DNA of 64,000 bases from Bermanella sp047621325 (GCA_047621325.1 JBLHLT010000006.1:130978-194977), one strand, 5' to 3'. Numbered from the stretch's first letter, positions 1 to 9,898 are shown. A program made the numbers and translations. The notes: a model not told the origin generated them from the letters alone.

Positions 1-1120
1 AATTTCCGAGTGCATATTGAAGATAATAAGGGAAAGCTGCAATTGCCAATACACCATAACCCAATACATATAAACGCAATACAGGGGCTGCGTTGTCAGC
101 TATTTTAACATCGCCCGTCCAAGCATACAGAAGCTGTTCTGCAAAAAACGCAATAACAATGGATGCCGATCCTGCAACCACACTGACCAGTTGTGTAGTA
201 TTTCGATATATCTGAATCATTTCATCATACTTACCTTCAGCATACAGTCGCGCCATTCGTGGCATAACAACAGTACTTACTGGGCCACTGAGAATCATAA
301 TTCCAGCCGCTACCATGACAGCTAATGTGAAAAAACCGTATTCGCTCAAAGATAAAATACCCGAAAGAATAAGCTTGTCAGTTTGCGTTACTAATACCCA
401 AATAGACGAAGTAAATGCAATCGTTAACGCGAACCTCAATACTGGTTTAATAGGCTCAACTGACCAGCCAATTGGTTGTACAAGTTGCTTTTTTACAGGT
501 AATAATGAATTTCCCATTCGATACAACCCCACCAACTCAAGCAGGGCAACTAGCAGTTGATGCCAGAAAAATACGGTTGGCGTAAAGCCGTAAATTTTCA
601 TACTGATAAATACAGCAACGAATCGTAAAGTGGCGATCACTATATTGAAAATACTTAACCAAACCAGTTTTTCTGTTCCAGTTATCACTCCTCGATACAA
701 GCCCCCCATCCAGCGCATTGCAACACTCACAGCCATAATCTTGACTGCCAGCACAACTTCTACCATGGTAAGCTCTGAGACATTCAGCCATTTTTCAGCA
801 ATGGGCCCAGCCAGCAACCATAAAGTGAGTCCGCCAGTAACTGCTATACCCAAAAAGATCAGGCTTAATGCTCGAAAGAGCTGCCTATACTGCAATGCCG
901 ATATAGATCCGCCGCGATAGCGTGCAGTTTCACGGCCAATGGTTGGAGTTAGACCTAAATCCAGCAAAGCAAACCACGCCTGTAGCATGCTAAAAAAGCC
1001 AACCAAACCATAAGCTTCTGCCCCCATGTATTTGATATACAAAGGGAGTATTAATATGCCGATGCCCGCGGCGTATATCTGGCTGACGTAGTTAGCAATT
1101 ATATTTTTCTTTAGCGACAC
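1..1120 (-). CDS. Oligosaccharide flippase, Wzx/MATE type (3' part beyond the window)
   Basis: The reading frame is open from a GTG at 1120 to the window edge, giving about 373 residues without a stop; the C-terminus lies outside. The translation is a chain of hydrophobic helices typical of Wzx flippases, which move undecaprenyl-diphosphate-linked repeat units across the inner membrane. It starts VSLKKNIIANYVSQ, then has a GAEAYG segment and a GRETAR loop, both usual near the N-terminus of this family. The GTG start overlaps the stop of the upstream acetyltransferase by one base (TAGTG), which implies translational coupling. It is the most distal gene of the sugar operon visible here. The family is clear from the helix pattern and context; the transported glycan is unknown. 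Confidence 0.85.
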   Translation of the reverse strand, partial: MSLKKNIIANYVSQIYAAGIGILILPLYIKYMGAEAYGLVGFFSMLQAWFALLDLGLTPTIGRETARYRGGSISALQYRQLFRALSLIFLGIAVTGGLTLWLLAGPIAEKWLNVSELTMVEVVLAVKIMAVSVAMRWMGGLYRGVITGTEKLVWLSIFNIVIATLRFVAVFISMKIYGFTPTVFFWHQLLVALLELVGLYRMGNSLLPVKKQLVQPIGWSVEPIKPVLRFALTIAFTSSIWVLVTQTDKLILSGILSLSEYGFFTLAVMVAAGIMILSGPVSTVVMPRMARLYAEGKYDEMIQIYRNTTQLVSVVAGSASIVIAFFAEQLLYAWTGDVKIADNAAPVLRLYVLGYGVLAIAAFPYYLQYALGN

Positions 1121-1563
1121 TATACGAAATCATCCATTAACGATGCTCTCATTAAATATTTAGAAGCCTTTTTTTGATTTTCTTGAAATCCAAATTTCTT
1201 ATATAGGGCGATTGCATTTGAATTATTAGATTCAACCTCAAGCTCACAGAATTGAAAGTCACGAGTTTTGCAAATACTCAAAACATCTTCAAGCATTATA
1301 GAAGCTACACCCATTCCCCTATAATCCCTAGCCAAAAGAACAAGTGTAATAAATGCTGATTGTTTACCTGGATCGTTACAATAAAAAGCTATAAATCCAG
1401 ATAAAACCCCATTAGTATAATGTGTCACAAATTCTGCACGGGTCTTTAATTTTCTAATATAACTATTAATTTCAACTTCTGAGATGAACTCTCCGTTAGA
1501 AATCTCTTGCTCAGATCGAATCAATCTTTCAATTGCTATTACTTGATCCATTCTCATATCCAC
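1120..1563 (-). CDS. GNAT-family N-acetyltransferase in the polysaccharide operon
   Basis: 147 residues, a single GNAT domain. The acetyl-CoA pyrophosphate loop is visible as DYRGMGVAS around residues 93-101, followed by the usual ALYKKFGF C-terminal strand. It starts with GTG at 1563, overlapping the ATP-grasp stop by one base (TAGTG); an ATG two codons further in is an alternative. It sits directly after an aminotransferase and an ATP-grasp ligase, so the likely substrate is the amino group of a dTDP-4-amino-sugar or a derived residue, as in WecD-type enzymes. That substrate is inferred from context only. Confidence 0.75.
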   Translation of the reverse strand: MDMRMDQVIAIERLIRSEQEISNGEFISEVEINSYIRKLKTRAEFVTHYTNGVLSGFIAFYCNDPGKQSAFITLVLLARDYRGMGVASIMLEDVLSICKTRDFQFCELEVESNNSNAIALYKKFGFQENQKKASKYLMRASLMDDFV

Positions 1564-2756
1564 TACTCTGTAATAACACGAATATCATTTTCCATATTAT
1601 CAACCATATCCAGCATCACTTCTAAGTTTGGATACTTCATAATCATGGTTCCTAGTGTGTCATGAGAACCGCTATATTTGTGAACCTGATCACCCACTTT
1701 AACTTGCATATCTTGCTCAACGATATATTTCTGTGCACGCTCAGATAGCCATAATTCTTTAAACTTTCCTTCCTCTAAAGAGTGTACCATATAACTAGAC
1801 CAGTACCCTTGAGTAGATTTCATTTCTAGCGCTGAACAATCCAAACCTAATGCGGCATCCACCGTATATTTAATTAAATCGATATCTGTGGAATAGCGAA
1901 TTACTTCTGGAATTAAGCAACCACCATTGCGCGGCCCTAGTTCAAGAAAATAAAATCTCCCATCATCAGAGAACAAAAAGTCAAAGTTTAGAGCGCCTGT
2001 TTTCATATCAAGAAGCGTTAATAATCTTTGAGTTTCTATGTGTGCTATATCTAATAGATTTTGATCATGAGAAGTCGGAAAGGTTTGGCCTATGGGTACT
2101 AATCCATTGCATAATTTATCAAAATGTTCATCTGCCCAGCAGCGAAATACCAATTCCCCATCAACAACAAAACCATCTCCTGCAACCTGATAGCCTTTAC
2201 GAATGATTGCTTCTTCTACAACTACCTTCTTTTCGCGTGAGAATTGAAGTGCATGGGCAAACGCTTCGTCAAAACGACTTTTATCTTCAAGCCCGGTTAC
2301 GCCCTTGCTACCAGATGAATCCACTGGTTTGATAAACGCAGGCACTCCAATCTCTTCTAACCAAATTCTAGCTTCCTCTATATCGTAAAAGGATTGTGAA
2401 CGAGGGGTGTTAAATTCATGCTTTTCAATAAATGCTCTGAATAAATCTTTACGCGCTAATATTTCAACTGAATTGTACGGATTTCCAGGTAAACCTAACT
2501 TTTCTGATACGTACGCCGCCGCTGGTGCAGATGGGTCTGATGCATAGGCCACAACACCATCTATGTTTAATGTTTCAGCTAATGCGAGCACTGCTTCTTT
2601 ATCTGTTGTTGAAACATTGTGGTATTCATGAGCAAGTTTATGCCCTGGATTTTCTGGTAAGTAATCACAAGTAATTACATAATACCCCTGCTCTAACGCA
2701 TACTCAATGGGTGGAATCTGTGTCGGTGCCCCACCTAAAAACAAAATACGTTTCAT
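1563..2756 (-). CDS. ATP-grasp ligase of the polysaccharide operon
   Basis: 397 residues with the layout of carbamoyl-phosphate-synthase-like ATP-grasp enzymes: an N-terminal Rossmann-like part (MKRILFLGGAPTQ), an ATP-binding part with KPVDSSGSKGV near residues 142-152, and the metal-binding end FLELGPRNGG near residues 280-289. Such enzymes form an amide or thioester from an acyl phosphate. The gene lies 2 bases after the sugar aminotransferase and overlaps the GNAT by one base. I infer that it attaches a carboxylic acid, possibly an amino acid, to the 4-amino group of the dTDP-sugar made by its neighbours. The family is well supported, the substrate is not. Confidence 0.75.
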   Translation of the reverse strand: MKRILFLGGAPTQIPPIEYALEQGYYVITCDYLPENPGHKLAHEYHNVSTTDKEAVLALAETLNIDGVVAYASDPSAPAAAYVSEKLGLPGNPYNSVEILARKDLFRAFIEKHEFNTPRSQSFYDIEEARIWLEEIGVPAFIKPVDSSGSKGVTGLEDKSRFDEAFAHALQFSREKKVVVEEAIIRKGYQVAGDGFVVDGELVFRCWADEHFDKLCNGLVPIGQTFPTSHDQNLLDIAHIETQRLLTLLDMKTGALNFDFLFSDDGRFYFLELGPRNGGCLIPEVIRYSTDIDLIKYTVDAALGLDCSALEMKSTQGYWSSYMVHSLEEGKFKELWLSERAQKYIVEQDMQVKVGDQVHKYSGSHDTLGTMIMKYPNLEVMLDMVDNMENDIRVITE

Positions 2757-2758
2757 AA

Positions 2759-3868
2759 TTAATTCTCTTTAATACAATCAATAATTCGCTGAATAGAGCG
2801 TTCCTCTAGACTAGGATATAGAGGTAAACACAAAACCTTATCTGCTATATTATTAGATACCTTTAAATTATTTGTATCTGCTGAGGAATATTCTTTAAAG
2901 GGTTCTGCATCACTAATTAACGGATAAAAATAACGCCTTGCAAATATATTTTCTGACTTTAGTTTTTCATTAAGCTCATCTCGGCTTAACTGGTAATCAT
3001 CTTCTATTAAAATTGGGAAATATGAATAATTACATTCTAAACCTTCAACTTTATCAACTACCGTCAACCCTTTAATACCAATTAGCTTTTCACGGTATAA
3101 CTCATCAATAATTTTTCTTTTTAGCAAGGCTTCATCAACATGCTTTAGTTGCAGCAAACCAAACGCAGCGTTTACTTCACTCATTTTGCCATTAATGCCT
3201 GCGTCAGTAATTGTTACTTCATCGACAATGCCAAAGTTTTTAAGTTTATCGATGCGTGCTTTCATTTCCTCGTCATGGCAAATAACTGCACCACCTTCAA
3301 GCGTGTTAAATACTTTAGTGGCATGAAAACTTAAGACGCTTAAATCACCATGATTTAAGATACTTCCACCTGCATCATTTACCGCAAAAGCATGGGCTGC
3401 ATCGTATAACACTTTTAACCCGTGCTTATCAGCAATCGTTTTTATTGCATTGACATCACAACTATTGCCATAGCAATGCACTGGCATAATCGCTGTGGTT
3501 TTATCAGTGATCGCGGCTTCAATTTTTGATGGGTCTAAATTCAAAGATACAGGGTCTATATCAACAAACACCGGTGTTAAACCATTCCATACAATGGAGT
3601 TAGCTGTAGCAATAAAAGAATATGGTGTAGTAATTACTTCACCACTTAACTCAAGTGCTTGCAGTGCCGTTAATAATGCATTGGTACCATTATTAAATAA
3701 GGCTACATATTTTACACCTAGATAATCAGCTAGTTCTTTTTCAAGCTGCTGGTGCATAGGGCCATTATTTGAAAGAATTTTACTTTCCCATATTTTCTCT
3801 AGATAAGGAATAAACTCATCCAATGGAGGCAGCGTTGGCTGCGTTACATAAATGGGCGACTTACTCAT
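2759..3868 (-). CDS. DegT/DnrJ/EryC1/StrS-type sugar aminotransferase
   Basis: 369 residues, the usual length for PLP-dependent nucleotide-sugar aminotransferases. The internal-aldimine lysine is K185 in SFHATKVFNTLEGG; the FNNGTNAL phosphate-binding motif lies at about residues 58-65 and LYDAAHA at 154-160. With rfbB and rfbA directly upstream, the natural substrate is dTDP-4-keto-6-deoxyglucose, giving dTDP-4-amino-4,6-dideoxyhexose as with VioA; a 3-amino product (FdtB-like) cannot be excluded. Its start overlaps the end of rfbA by 4 bases, so the two are co-translated. Confidence 0.85.
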   Translation of the reverse strand: MSKSPIYVTQPTLPPLDEFIPYLEKIWESKILSNNGPMHQQLEKELADYLGVKYVALFNNGTNALLTALQALELSGEVITTPYSFIATANSIVWNGLTPVFVDIDPVSLNLDPSKIEAAITDKTTAIMPVHCYGNSCDVNAIKTIADKHGLKVLYDAAHAFAVNDAGGSILNHGDLSVLSFHATKVFNTLEGGAVICHDEEMKARIDKLKNFGIVDEVTITDAGINGKMSEVNAAFGLLQLKHVDEALLKRKIIDELYREKLIGIKGLTVVDKVEGLECNYSYFPILIEDDYQLSRDELNEKLKSENIFARRYFYPLISDAEPFKEYSSADTNNLKVSNNIADKVLCLPLYPSLEERSIQRIIDCIKEN

Positions 3869-4746
3869 ACTTCACCTTTTGCAAGTACCAACAAATATTG
3901 CCCGTATGAGTTTTTACTCATTAGCTCACCCGCTTCTTGAACTTGCTCTTTGCTTAACCAGCCATTGTTGTAAGCAATTTCTTCTAGGCAAGCTACTTTA
4001 TAACCTTGGCGCTTTTCAATTGTTTCTACGAACTGAGCGGCTTCTAATAGGCTTTCATGAGTTCCTGTATCTAACCAAGCAAAACCACGGCCTAGTACTT
4101 CTACATTTAGCTCATTCTTTTCTAGGTAGGCATTGTTAACACAGGTAATTTCAAGTTCACCACGGTCAGACGGTTTTACGTTTTTAGCAATTTCAACTAC
4201 TTGGTTATCGTAAAAATATAAACCTGTCACTGCGTAGTGTGATTTTGGTTTTAGGGGCTTTTCTTCAATAGACAGTGCTTTGTTGTTTTCATCAAAATCA
4301 ACCACACCAAAGCGCTCTGGGTCTTTTACTTGATAACCAAATACCGTTGCGCCTTTTCCCTCTTTTGCTGTATTAACAGCTTCTTTTAATTTCGGCGTAA
4401 AGCCTTGTCCATAAAAAATATTATCGCCAAGCACTAAACAAACATCGTCGTTGCCGATAAATTCTTCGCCAATAATAAAGGCTTGAGCTAGGCCGTCTGG
4501 CGATGGTTGCTCGGCGTAGGTTATATTTACGCCAAACTGGCTGCCATCTTTTAATAAACGCTTGTAACCCGCTATATCATCGGGTGTTGAGATCAATAAA
4601 ATATCTCGTATACCCGCTAACATAAGCACTGACAGCGGGTAAAAGATCATTGGCTTGTCATAGATAGGTAACAACTGTTTAGATACGCCCATAGTGATTG
4701 GGTATAAACGTGTACCAGACCCACCGGCTAAAATTATGCCTTTCAT
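3865..4746 (-). CDS. rfbA: Glucose-1-phosphate thymidylyltransferase
   Basis: 293 residues, the standard RmlA length. It makes dTDP-glucose from dTTP and glucose 1-phosphate. The N-terminal nucleotide-binding signature ILAGGSGTRLYPIT and the following KQLLPIYDKPMIFYPL block are the hallmarks of the family, and LVLGDNIFYG carries the metal-binding Asp. It lies 4 bases after rfbB and overlaps the aminotransferase by 4 bases. No rfbC or rfbD is present here, so the product feeds the amino-sugar branch rather than rhamnose, at least within this locus. Confidence 0.96.
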   Translation of the reverse strand: MKGIILAGGSGTRLYPITMGVSKQLLPIYDKPMIFYPLSVLMLAGIRDILLISTPDDIAGYKRLLKDGSQFGVNITYAEQPSPDGLAQAFIIGEEFIGNDDVCLVLGDNIFYGQGFTPKLKEAVNTAKEGKGATVFGYQVKDPERFGVVDFDENNKALSIEEKPLKPKSHYAVTGLYFYDNQVVEIAKNVKPSDRGELEITCVNNAYLEKNELNVEVLGRGFAWLDTGTHESLLEAAQFVETIEKRQGYKVACLEEIAYNNGWLSKEQVQEAGELMSKNSYGQYLLVLAKGEV

Positions 4747-4750
4747 GTTA

Positions 4751-5875
4751 TTAATTTTTTCCTGATTGGCTTTGACCCTGACCTAAACGTTCACGCTGGT
4801 AACTGCCATCTTGTACGTGTGCTACCCATTGATTATTTGTTAAATACCATTCAACCGTTTTACGAATTCCACTTTCAAAACTTTCTTCTGGCTTCCAGCC
4901 TAATTCTTTTTCGATCTTGCTTGCATCTATTGCATAACGAACGTCGTGGCCTGGGCGATCTGTTACGTAGGTAATTAATCCCATAAAGCCTTCTTCACTG
5001 CCGCCAGCTATGGAGTAGCTATTTTCTGGGGCAAGTTCTTCTAATAACTTACAGATTGTATGAACAACTTCGATATTTTGTTTTTCGTTATGGCCACCAA
5101 TGTTGTAGGTTTCGCCAATTACGCCTTCTGTCACGACTTTATAAAGGGCACGTGCGTGATCTTCTACATAAAGCCAGTCACGAATTTGGTCGCCTTTACC
5201 GTATATTGGTAAGTCTTTGCCTTCTAGTGCGTTTAAAATGACTAGAGGGATTAACTTTTCAGGAAAGTGATACGGGCCGTAATTGTTTGAGCAGTTGGTA
5301 ATGATTATTGGGAAACCATAGGTGCGCAACCAAGCGCGCACGAGGTGGTCTGAGCTTGCTTTGCTGGCCGAGTAAGGCGAGCTTGGGGCGTAAGACGTTT
5401 GCTCGGTGAATAGTGGAAGGTTTTGGTTATTTTCTTCAAAATCACTTGGGTGGGGTAAATCACCGTAAACTTCATCAGTTGATATATGATGAAAACGGAA
5501 AGCTTGTTTTCTTTCTGTATCTAATTCATTCCAGTAAGCACGAGCAGCTTCTAATAAGTTATATGTACCGATAATATTGGTTTGCATAAACTCAGCAGGG
5601 CCATCGATAGATCGGTCTACATGGCTTTCTGCCGCTAGGTGCATAACCGCATCTGGCTTGTGCTGTTTGAATACACGGTTTAATTCAGTCCGGTCGCAGA
5701 TGTCTACCTGTTCAAATACGTAACGTTCGTTATCGCTGACTTCTAGCAGGCTTTCTAAGTTACCTGCATAAGTGAGCTTGTCTAGATTGATAACTGAATC
5801 TTGAGTATTTTCAATAATATGGCGAATAACTGCAGAACCAATAAACCCTGCGCCACCTGTTACTAATATTTTCAT
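4751..5875 (-). CDS. rfbB: dTDP-glucose 4,6-dehydratase
   Basis: 374 residues, an extended short-chain dehydrogenase. The NAD-binding motif GGAGFIGS is at residues 7-14, HISTDEVYGDLP holds the catalytic Thr-Asp-Glu triad, and YSASKAS holds the Tyr/Lys pair. It converts dTDP-glucose to dTDP-4-keto-6-deoxyglucose. The last 15 or so residues (a Gln/Gly/Ser-rich tail) extend beyond most homologues. It lies 4 bases downstream of the UDP-GlcNAc epimerase gene and 4 bases upstream of rfbA, inside one minus-strand operon. Confidence 0.96.
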   Translation of the reverse strand: MKILVTGGAGFIGSAVIRHIIENTQDSVINLDKLTYAGNLESLLEVSDNERYVFEQVDICDRTELNRVFKQHKPDAVMHLAAESHVDRSIDGPAEFMQTNIIGTYNLLEAARAYWNELDTERKQAFRFHHISTDEVYGDLPHPSDFEENNQNLPLFTEQTSYAPSSPYSASKASSDHLVRAWLRTYGFPIIITNCSNNYGPYHFPEKLIPLVILNALEGKDLPIYGKGDQIRDWLYVEDHARALYKVVTEGVIGETYNIGGHNEKQNIEVVHTICKLLEELAPENSYSIAGGSEEGFMGLITYVTDRPGHDVRYAIDASKIEKELGWKPEESFESGIRKTVEWYLTNNQWVAHVQDGSYQRERLGQGQSQSGKN

Positions 5876-5879
5876 TTTT

Positions 5880-6908
5880 TTACCCTAAAAAATTTTTATA
5901 CCAAGGCATCGCTTTTTCGATACCTTCTAGGATTTTAAATTCTGGGCAATAACCTAATTTTGCTTCTGCTTTGCCTATATTAGCTTGAGAATGACGAACA
6001 TCACCTGCACGAAATTCACGGTAAACAGGTTCAGCATTCAAAGTAATATCATTACTCGCTAACGCAGTTTTAATGGAAGCATATAAATCATTAAGCGTTG
6101 TACGGTCACCAACAGCAACATTGTAAACTTCATCTTTTGCTTCATCGGCTGCTGTTGCAGCCAATAAATTCATTTGTACTGTGTTTTCGATGTAACAGAA
6201 ATCGCGACTTGTTTCGCCATCACCGTTAATGAAGACGTCTTCGCCTTGAATCATTGAAGCCGTCCACTTCGGAATCACTGCCGCATAAGCACCGTTTGGA
6301 TCTTGGCGTTTACCAAAAACATTAAAGTAGCGTAAGCCAATGGTCTTAAAGCCGTATGTACGAGCGTAAACGCCTGCGTATAATTCATTAACGTATTTTG
6401 TTACTGCATAAGGCGATAACGGGTTACCAATGTTTTCTTCTATTTTTGGTAATACTGGGTGATCACCATAAGTAGAACTGCTAGCAGCGTAGGTGAAGCT
6501 TTTAACGCCAGCTTCTTTTGCCGCTTGTAGCATATTTAAAAAGCCAGTAATATTGGCTGAGTTGGTCAAGATTGGATCTGCGATTGAGCGCGGAACAGAT
6601 CCTAAAGCCGCTTCGTGCAATACGTAATCGACTCCAGCTACTGCCTTTTTGCAATCTTTATATTCGCGAATATCGCCTTGAATAAAAATAAAGTTTTGCC
6701 ATTGTTCTTCAGAGACTAAATTTTGAACTTCATCCAGATTGCGTTGATAACCTGTTGAAAAGTTATCTAGACCAACTACCTTTTGATTCAGCTTTAATAA
6801 GGTTTCTAACAAATTCGAACCAATAAAACCGGCAACACCCGTAATCAACCAAGTTTTTGGTTGCTGCAATAGCTCTTGTTTAATTTTTTCGTACTTATTC
6901 ACAGGCAT
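5880..6908 (-). CDS. UDP-N-acetylglucosamine 4-epimerase (TviC/WbpP type)
   Basis: 342 residues. The N-terminus with a leading KTWLITGVAGFIGSNLLE, the YAASSSTYGDHP Ser/Thr region and the SPYAVTKYVNELY Tyr/Lys pair are as in WbpP and TviC, which interconvert UDP-GlcNAc and UDP-GalNAc. The 20-residue N-terminal extension before the Rossmann strand is typical of this subgroup and separates it from GalE. With the following dehydrogenase it provides UDP-GalNAc and UDP-GalNAc uronic acid, as in Vi antigen and some O-antigen pathways. The assignment to the GlcNAc-specific group is by sequence resemblance. Confidence 0.85.
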   Translation of the reverse strand: MPVNKYEKIKQELLQQPKTWLITGVAGFIGSNLLETLLKLNQKVVGLDNFSTGYQRNLDEVQNLVSEEQWQNFIFIQGDIREYKDCKKAVAGVDYVLHEAALGSVPRSIADPILTNSANITGFLNMLQAAKEAGVKSFTYAASSSTYGDHPVLPKIEENIGNPLSPYAVTKYVNELYAGVYARTYGFKTIGLRYFNVFGKRQDPNGAYAAVIPKWTASMIQGEDVFINGDGETSRDFCYIENTVQMNLLAATAADEAKDEVYNVAVGDRTTLNDLYASIKTALASNDITLNAEPVYREFRAGDVRHSQANIGKAEAKLGYCPEFKILEGIEKAMPWYKNFLG

Positions 6909-6946
6909 TTCTCATGATTTGATTCTTAGTTATCAAGGCTTATATA

Positions 6947-8221
6947 TTAAAGACGGATATCAACATCTTTTTTATCTAGTACATACTTCAAATCATATAA
7001 AACATGATTTTCTTTTCCTAAAGCCCTTAAAGCTACTACTCCTAGTTTTTTAAATTCGTCATGACCAACAGCCAGAATCATTGCATCATAATGTGATTTC
7101 TGCAGATCGCTCGTTAAGGTTAAGCCGTATTCGTGCATTGCTTCTTCACCTGAGCACCACGGATCCATTACATCGACATTAATATTGTATTCTTTCAGCT
7201 CGCTAATTATATCTACAACTTTTGTATTACGAAGGTCTGGGCAATTTTCTTTAAAGGTTAACCCCATGACTAAGACGTTAGCGCCATCGACTTGAATTCG
7301 TTTCTTAAGCATGGTTTTAACCAACTGAGAAACAACAAACTGCCCCATACCATCATTAAGACGTCGGCCTGCTAGAATCATTTCTGGGTGATAGCCAACT
7401 GTCTGTGCTTTATGGGTAAGATAATATGGATCTACACCGATACAATGACCGCCAACCAAGCCAGGACGGAAGGGTAAGAAGTTCCACTTAGTACCAGCTG
7501 CTTCTAAAACTTCTAGCGTATCTATACCTAATTTACTAAAGATTATTGATAGCTCGTTTATTAAGGCTATGTTTACATCGCGCTGGGTGTTCTCTATTAC
7601 TTTAGCCGCCTCAGCTACTTTTATTGAAGATGCTTTATGTGTCCCCGCGGTAATAATTGATTTATATAGGTCATCTACATACGTTGCAATTTCTGCTGTA
7701 GAACCTGAAGTTACTTTTAATATATTGGTTACTCTGTGCTCTTTATCACCAGGGTTAATTCTCTCTGGTGAATAACCTGCATAAAAATCTTTATTGTATA
7801 ATAAACCCGACACCTTTTCGACAATCGGCAAGCACTCTTCCTCTGTAGCACCCGGATAAACAGTAGACTCATATATAATCACATCACCTTCTGATATCAC
7901 TTCACCTAGCATTTCACTTGCTTTTATTAATGGCGTTAAATCAGGTTGCTTGTACTCATCAATAGGAGTTGGCACCGTCACTATATAAACGTTAGCCTTT
8001 TTTAGTTCATCTGCATTAAAAGAGTACTGTAATTTTTTTGCTTCTTTTAATTCATCTACACTTACCTCTAGGGTTGCATCCTTCCCTGAGATCAATTCTT
8101 TTATGCGGTTTTGGTTAATATCAAAACCTATGACGTCATATTTTTTACCAAATTCAACAGCCAAAGGTAATCCTACGTAACCCAGGCCAATGATTGCGAT
8201 TTTTGTCTCTTCTAATTTCAT
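6947..8221 (-). CDS. UDP-N-acetyl-hexosamine 6-dehydrogenase (TviB/WbpO type)
   Basis: 424 residues, UDP-sugar dehydrogenase family. The N-terminal NAD-binding motif is IGLGYVGLPLAVEFG (about residues 11-25), the middle domain has the ESTVYPGATEE block, and the catalytic cysteine is in GGHCIGVDPYYLTHKA. These details and the length match TviB/WbpO enzymes, which oxidise UDP-GlcNAc or UDP-GalNAc to the uronic acid using two NAD+. It lies 38 bases upstream of the TviC/WbpP-type gene, the same pair found in Vi-type loci. Confidence 0.88.
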   Translation of the reverse strand: MKLEETKIAIIGLGYVGLPLAVEFGKKYDVIGFDINQNRIKELISGKDATLEVSVDELKEAKKLQYSFNADELKKANVYIVTVPTPIDEYKQPDLTPLIKASEMLGEVISEGDVIIYESTVYPGATEEECLPIVEKVSGLLYNKDFYAGYSPERINPGDKEHRVTNILKVTSGSTAEIATYVDDLYKSIITAGTHKASSIKVAEAAKVIENTQRDVNIALINELSIIFSKLGIDTLEVLEAAGTKWNFLPFRPGLVGGHCIGVDPYYLTHKAQTVGYHPEMILAGRRLNDGMGQFVVSQLVKTMLKKRIQVDGANVLVMGLTFKENCPDLRNTKVVDIISELKEYNINVDVMDPWCSGEEAMHEYGLTLTSDLQKSHYDAMILAVGHDEFKKLGVVALRALGKENHVLYDLKYVLDKKDVDIRL

Positions 8222-8319
8222 AAATTTTCAACCAATTATTAAACTTTTTGCTTGCAAGCTACATTCAAAAATATTTTTATAGAACCTAATTTACTGCAAG
8301 GATCATTGCACGATCGCTA

Positions 8320-9357
8320 TCATTCGAAACCCCTTGGGTTCTGATCCTGCCAGTGCCAAGTGTCTTTTACCATGGCGTTAACATCAAGTTCAGCCTGCCA
8401 ATTTAAAAGTTTTTTTGCTTTACCTGCATCAGCGTAACAAGCAGCTACATCACCCGATCTACGCGCTACAATTTTAAATGGTACCGGTTTTGCATTTTGC
8501 TCTTCAAAGGCTTTTACCAGTTGCAATACAGATAAGCCATTGCCTGTACCGAGATTAATAGCATTTACGCCATTTAAACCACCCAACATAGCCTGCACTG
8601 CTTTTACATGCCCTTTCGCTAAATCAACCACGTGAATATAATCACGAACACCTGTGCCATCGACCGTTTGATAGTTACTACCAAATACACTTAACTGCTG
8701 TAATTTACCGATCGCTACTTGTGATATATAGGGCATTAAATTATTAGGGATTCCGTTAGGGTCTTCACCGATCAAACCACTTTCGTGTGCACCTACTGGA
8801 TTAAAATATCGCAGCAGAGAAATAGCCCAAGGTGAACTTGAGTCTTTTAATTTATCGGCAGCTTCTAAATCACGGTAAATATTTTCTACCATCAATTTAC
8901 TTGCCCCATATGGGTTAGTCGTTGAAAGTGGCATATCTTCTGTTAGTGGCAATTTTTCTGGGTCACCATATACGGTGGCCGATGAGCTAAACACCAGTTT
9001 TTTAATGTTCGCCTTTTCCATTTCTTGCGCAAGCACAATGGAGCCATACACATTGTTATCGTAATAGTTTAAAGGCTGCTCACAAGATTCACCGACAGCT
9101 TTAAAGCCCGCAAAATGAATAACTGCTTCGATTTCGTGGCTTTCAAAAATAGATTGTAAACAAGCACGATCACGCACATCGCCTTCTATAAATGCAATGG
9201 CTTTACCTGTAATTCTCTCTACACGACTTAAAGATTCTGTCTTGCTATTAGATAGATTATCCAACACTACTACTTCAAAGCCTGAGTCCAATAACTCAAC
9301 GCAAGTATGGCTACCAATGTATCCTGCGCCGCCTGTTACTAATATTGTCATATTCAC
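8320..9357 (-). CDS. galE: UDP-glucose 4-epimerase
   Basis: 345 residues, standard GalE length. The NAD-binding motif GGAGYIGSHTCVEL is at residues 8-21, the catalytic Ser/Tyr/Lys set is in FSSSATVYGD and NPYGASKLM, and SLLRYFNPVGAHESG is a GalE signature. It interconverts UDP-glucose and UDP-galactose for the surface glycan. It is the first gene of the operon and is separated from rluB by about 600 bases, so the operon promoter is expected in that gap. An ATG two codons further in is an alternative start. Confidence 0.95.
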   Translation of the reverse strand: MNMTILVTGGAGYIGSHTCVELLDSGFEVVVLDNLSNSKTESLSRVERITGKAIAFIEGDVRDRACLQSIFESHEIEAVIHFAGFKAVGESCEQPLNYYDNNVYGSIVLAQEMEKANIKKLVFSSSATVYGDPEKLPLTEDMPLSTTNPYGASKLMVENIYRDLEAADKLKDSSSPWAISLLRYFNPVGAHESGLIGEDPNGIPNNLMPYISQVAIGKLQQLSVFGSNYQTVDGTGVRDYIHVVDLAKGHVKAVQAMLGGLNGVNAINLGTGNGLSVLQLVKAFEEQNAKPVPFKIVARRSGDVAACYADAGKAKKLLNWQAELDVNAMVKDTWHWQDQNPRGFE

Positions 9358-9898
9358 TTTACCTAATATTTAAACACTTGCTTTTAAATTATCACTTATA
9401 TGCAAGAGCAGATCGCGTGCAAGCACCCTCTACTGTTTTTATGTCGACTGATGTACCTTACTAAATAGCCTTTCCATCTATCAATTTGTCACATTACTGT
9501 AATCATATATCCATATTATTCAACAGACTGCCACTTTCTATTTAACTGGTATAGATGAATTAATACTCGGACATTTGACACGCAATAAAACCTGTAAGTT
9601 TTGCTTATCTCCCCATGGATCAATTGAATCAGGGAAGGTTTTCGCCGTATCCATTTAACAAGCCTGCGCCCCCTATATAGGAACTACAACCATCCATCGT
9701 ATATATTTCGGCCTTTATTGTTGTTTTTCCACGAAACATGACCATAAATAAACCACTTAGACCACACCTTTGCATTTTAGGCGCGCATTGTACCCGATGC
9801 TTAACGCCCTAGAAACTAACAATACGTCCATTCTATTTTTTTTGATCACATAATCAATAATAAGCAGCTATTCAAGCAAGCCAACTTCAACACCCCTA
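9358..9898. other. Non-coding gap upstream of galE
   Basis: About 540 bases without a convincing reading frame on either strand, AT-rich, between the rluB terminator and galE. It should hold the promoter and leader of the minus-strand polysaccharide operon, but I could not pick out a -35/-10 pair with confidence. No JUMPstart-like block is visible in this part. Confidence 0.5.
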
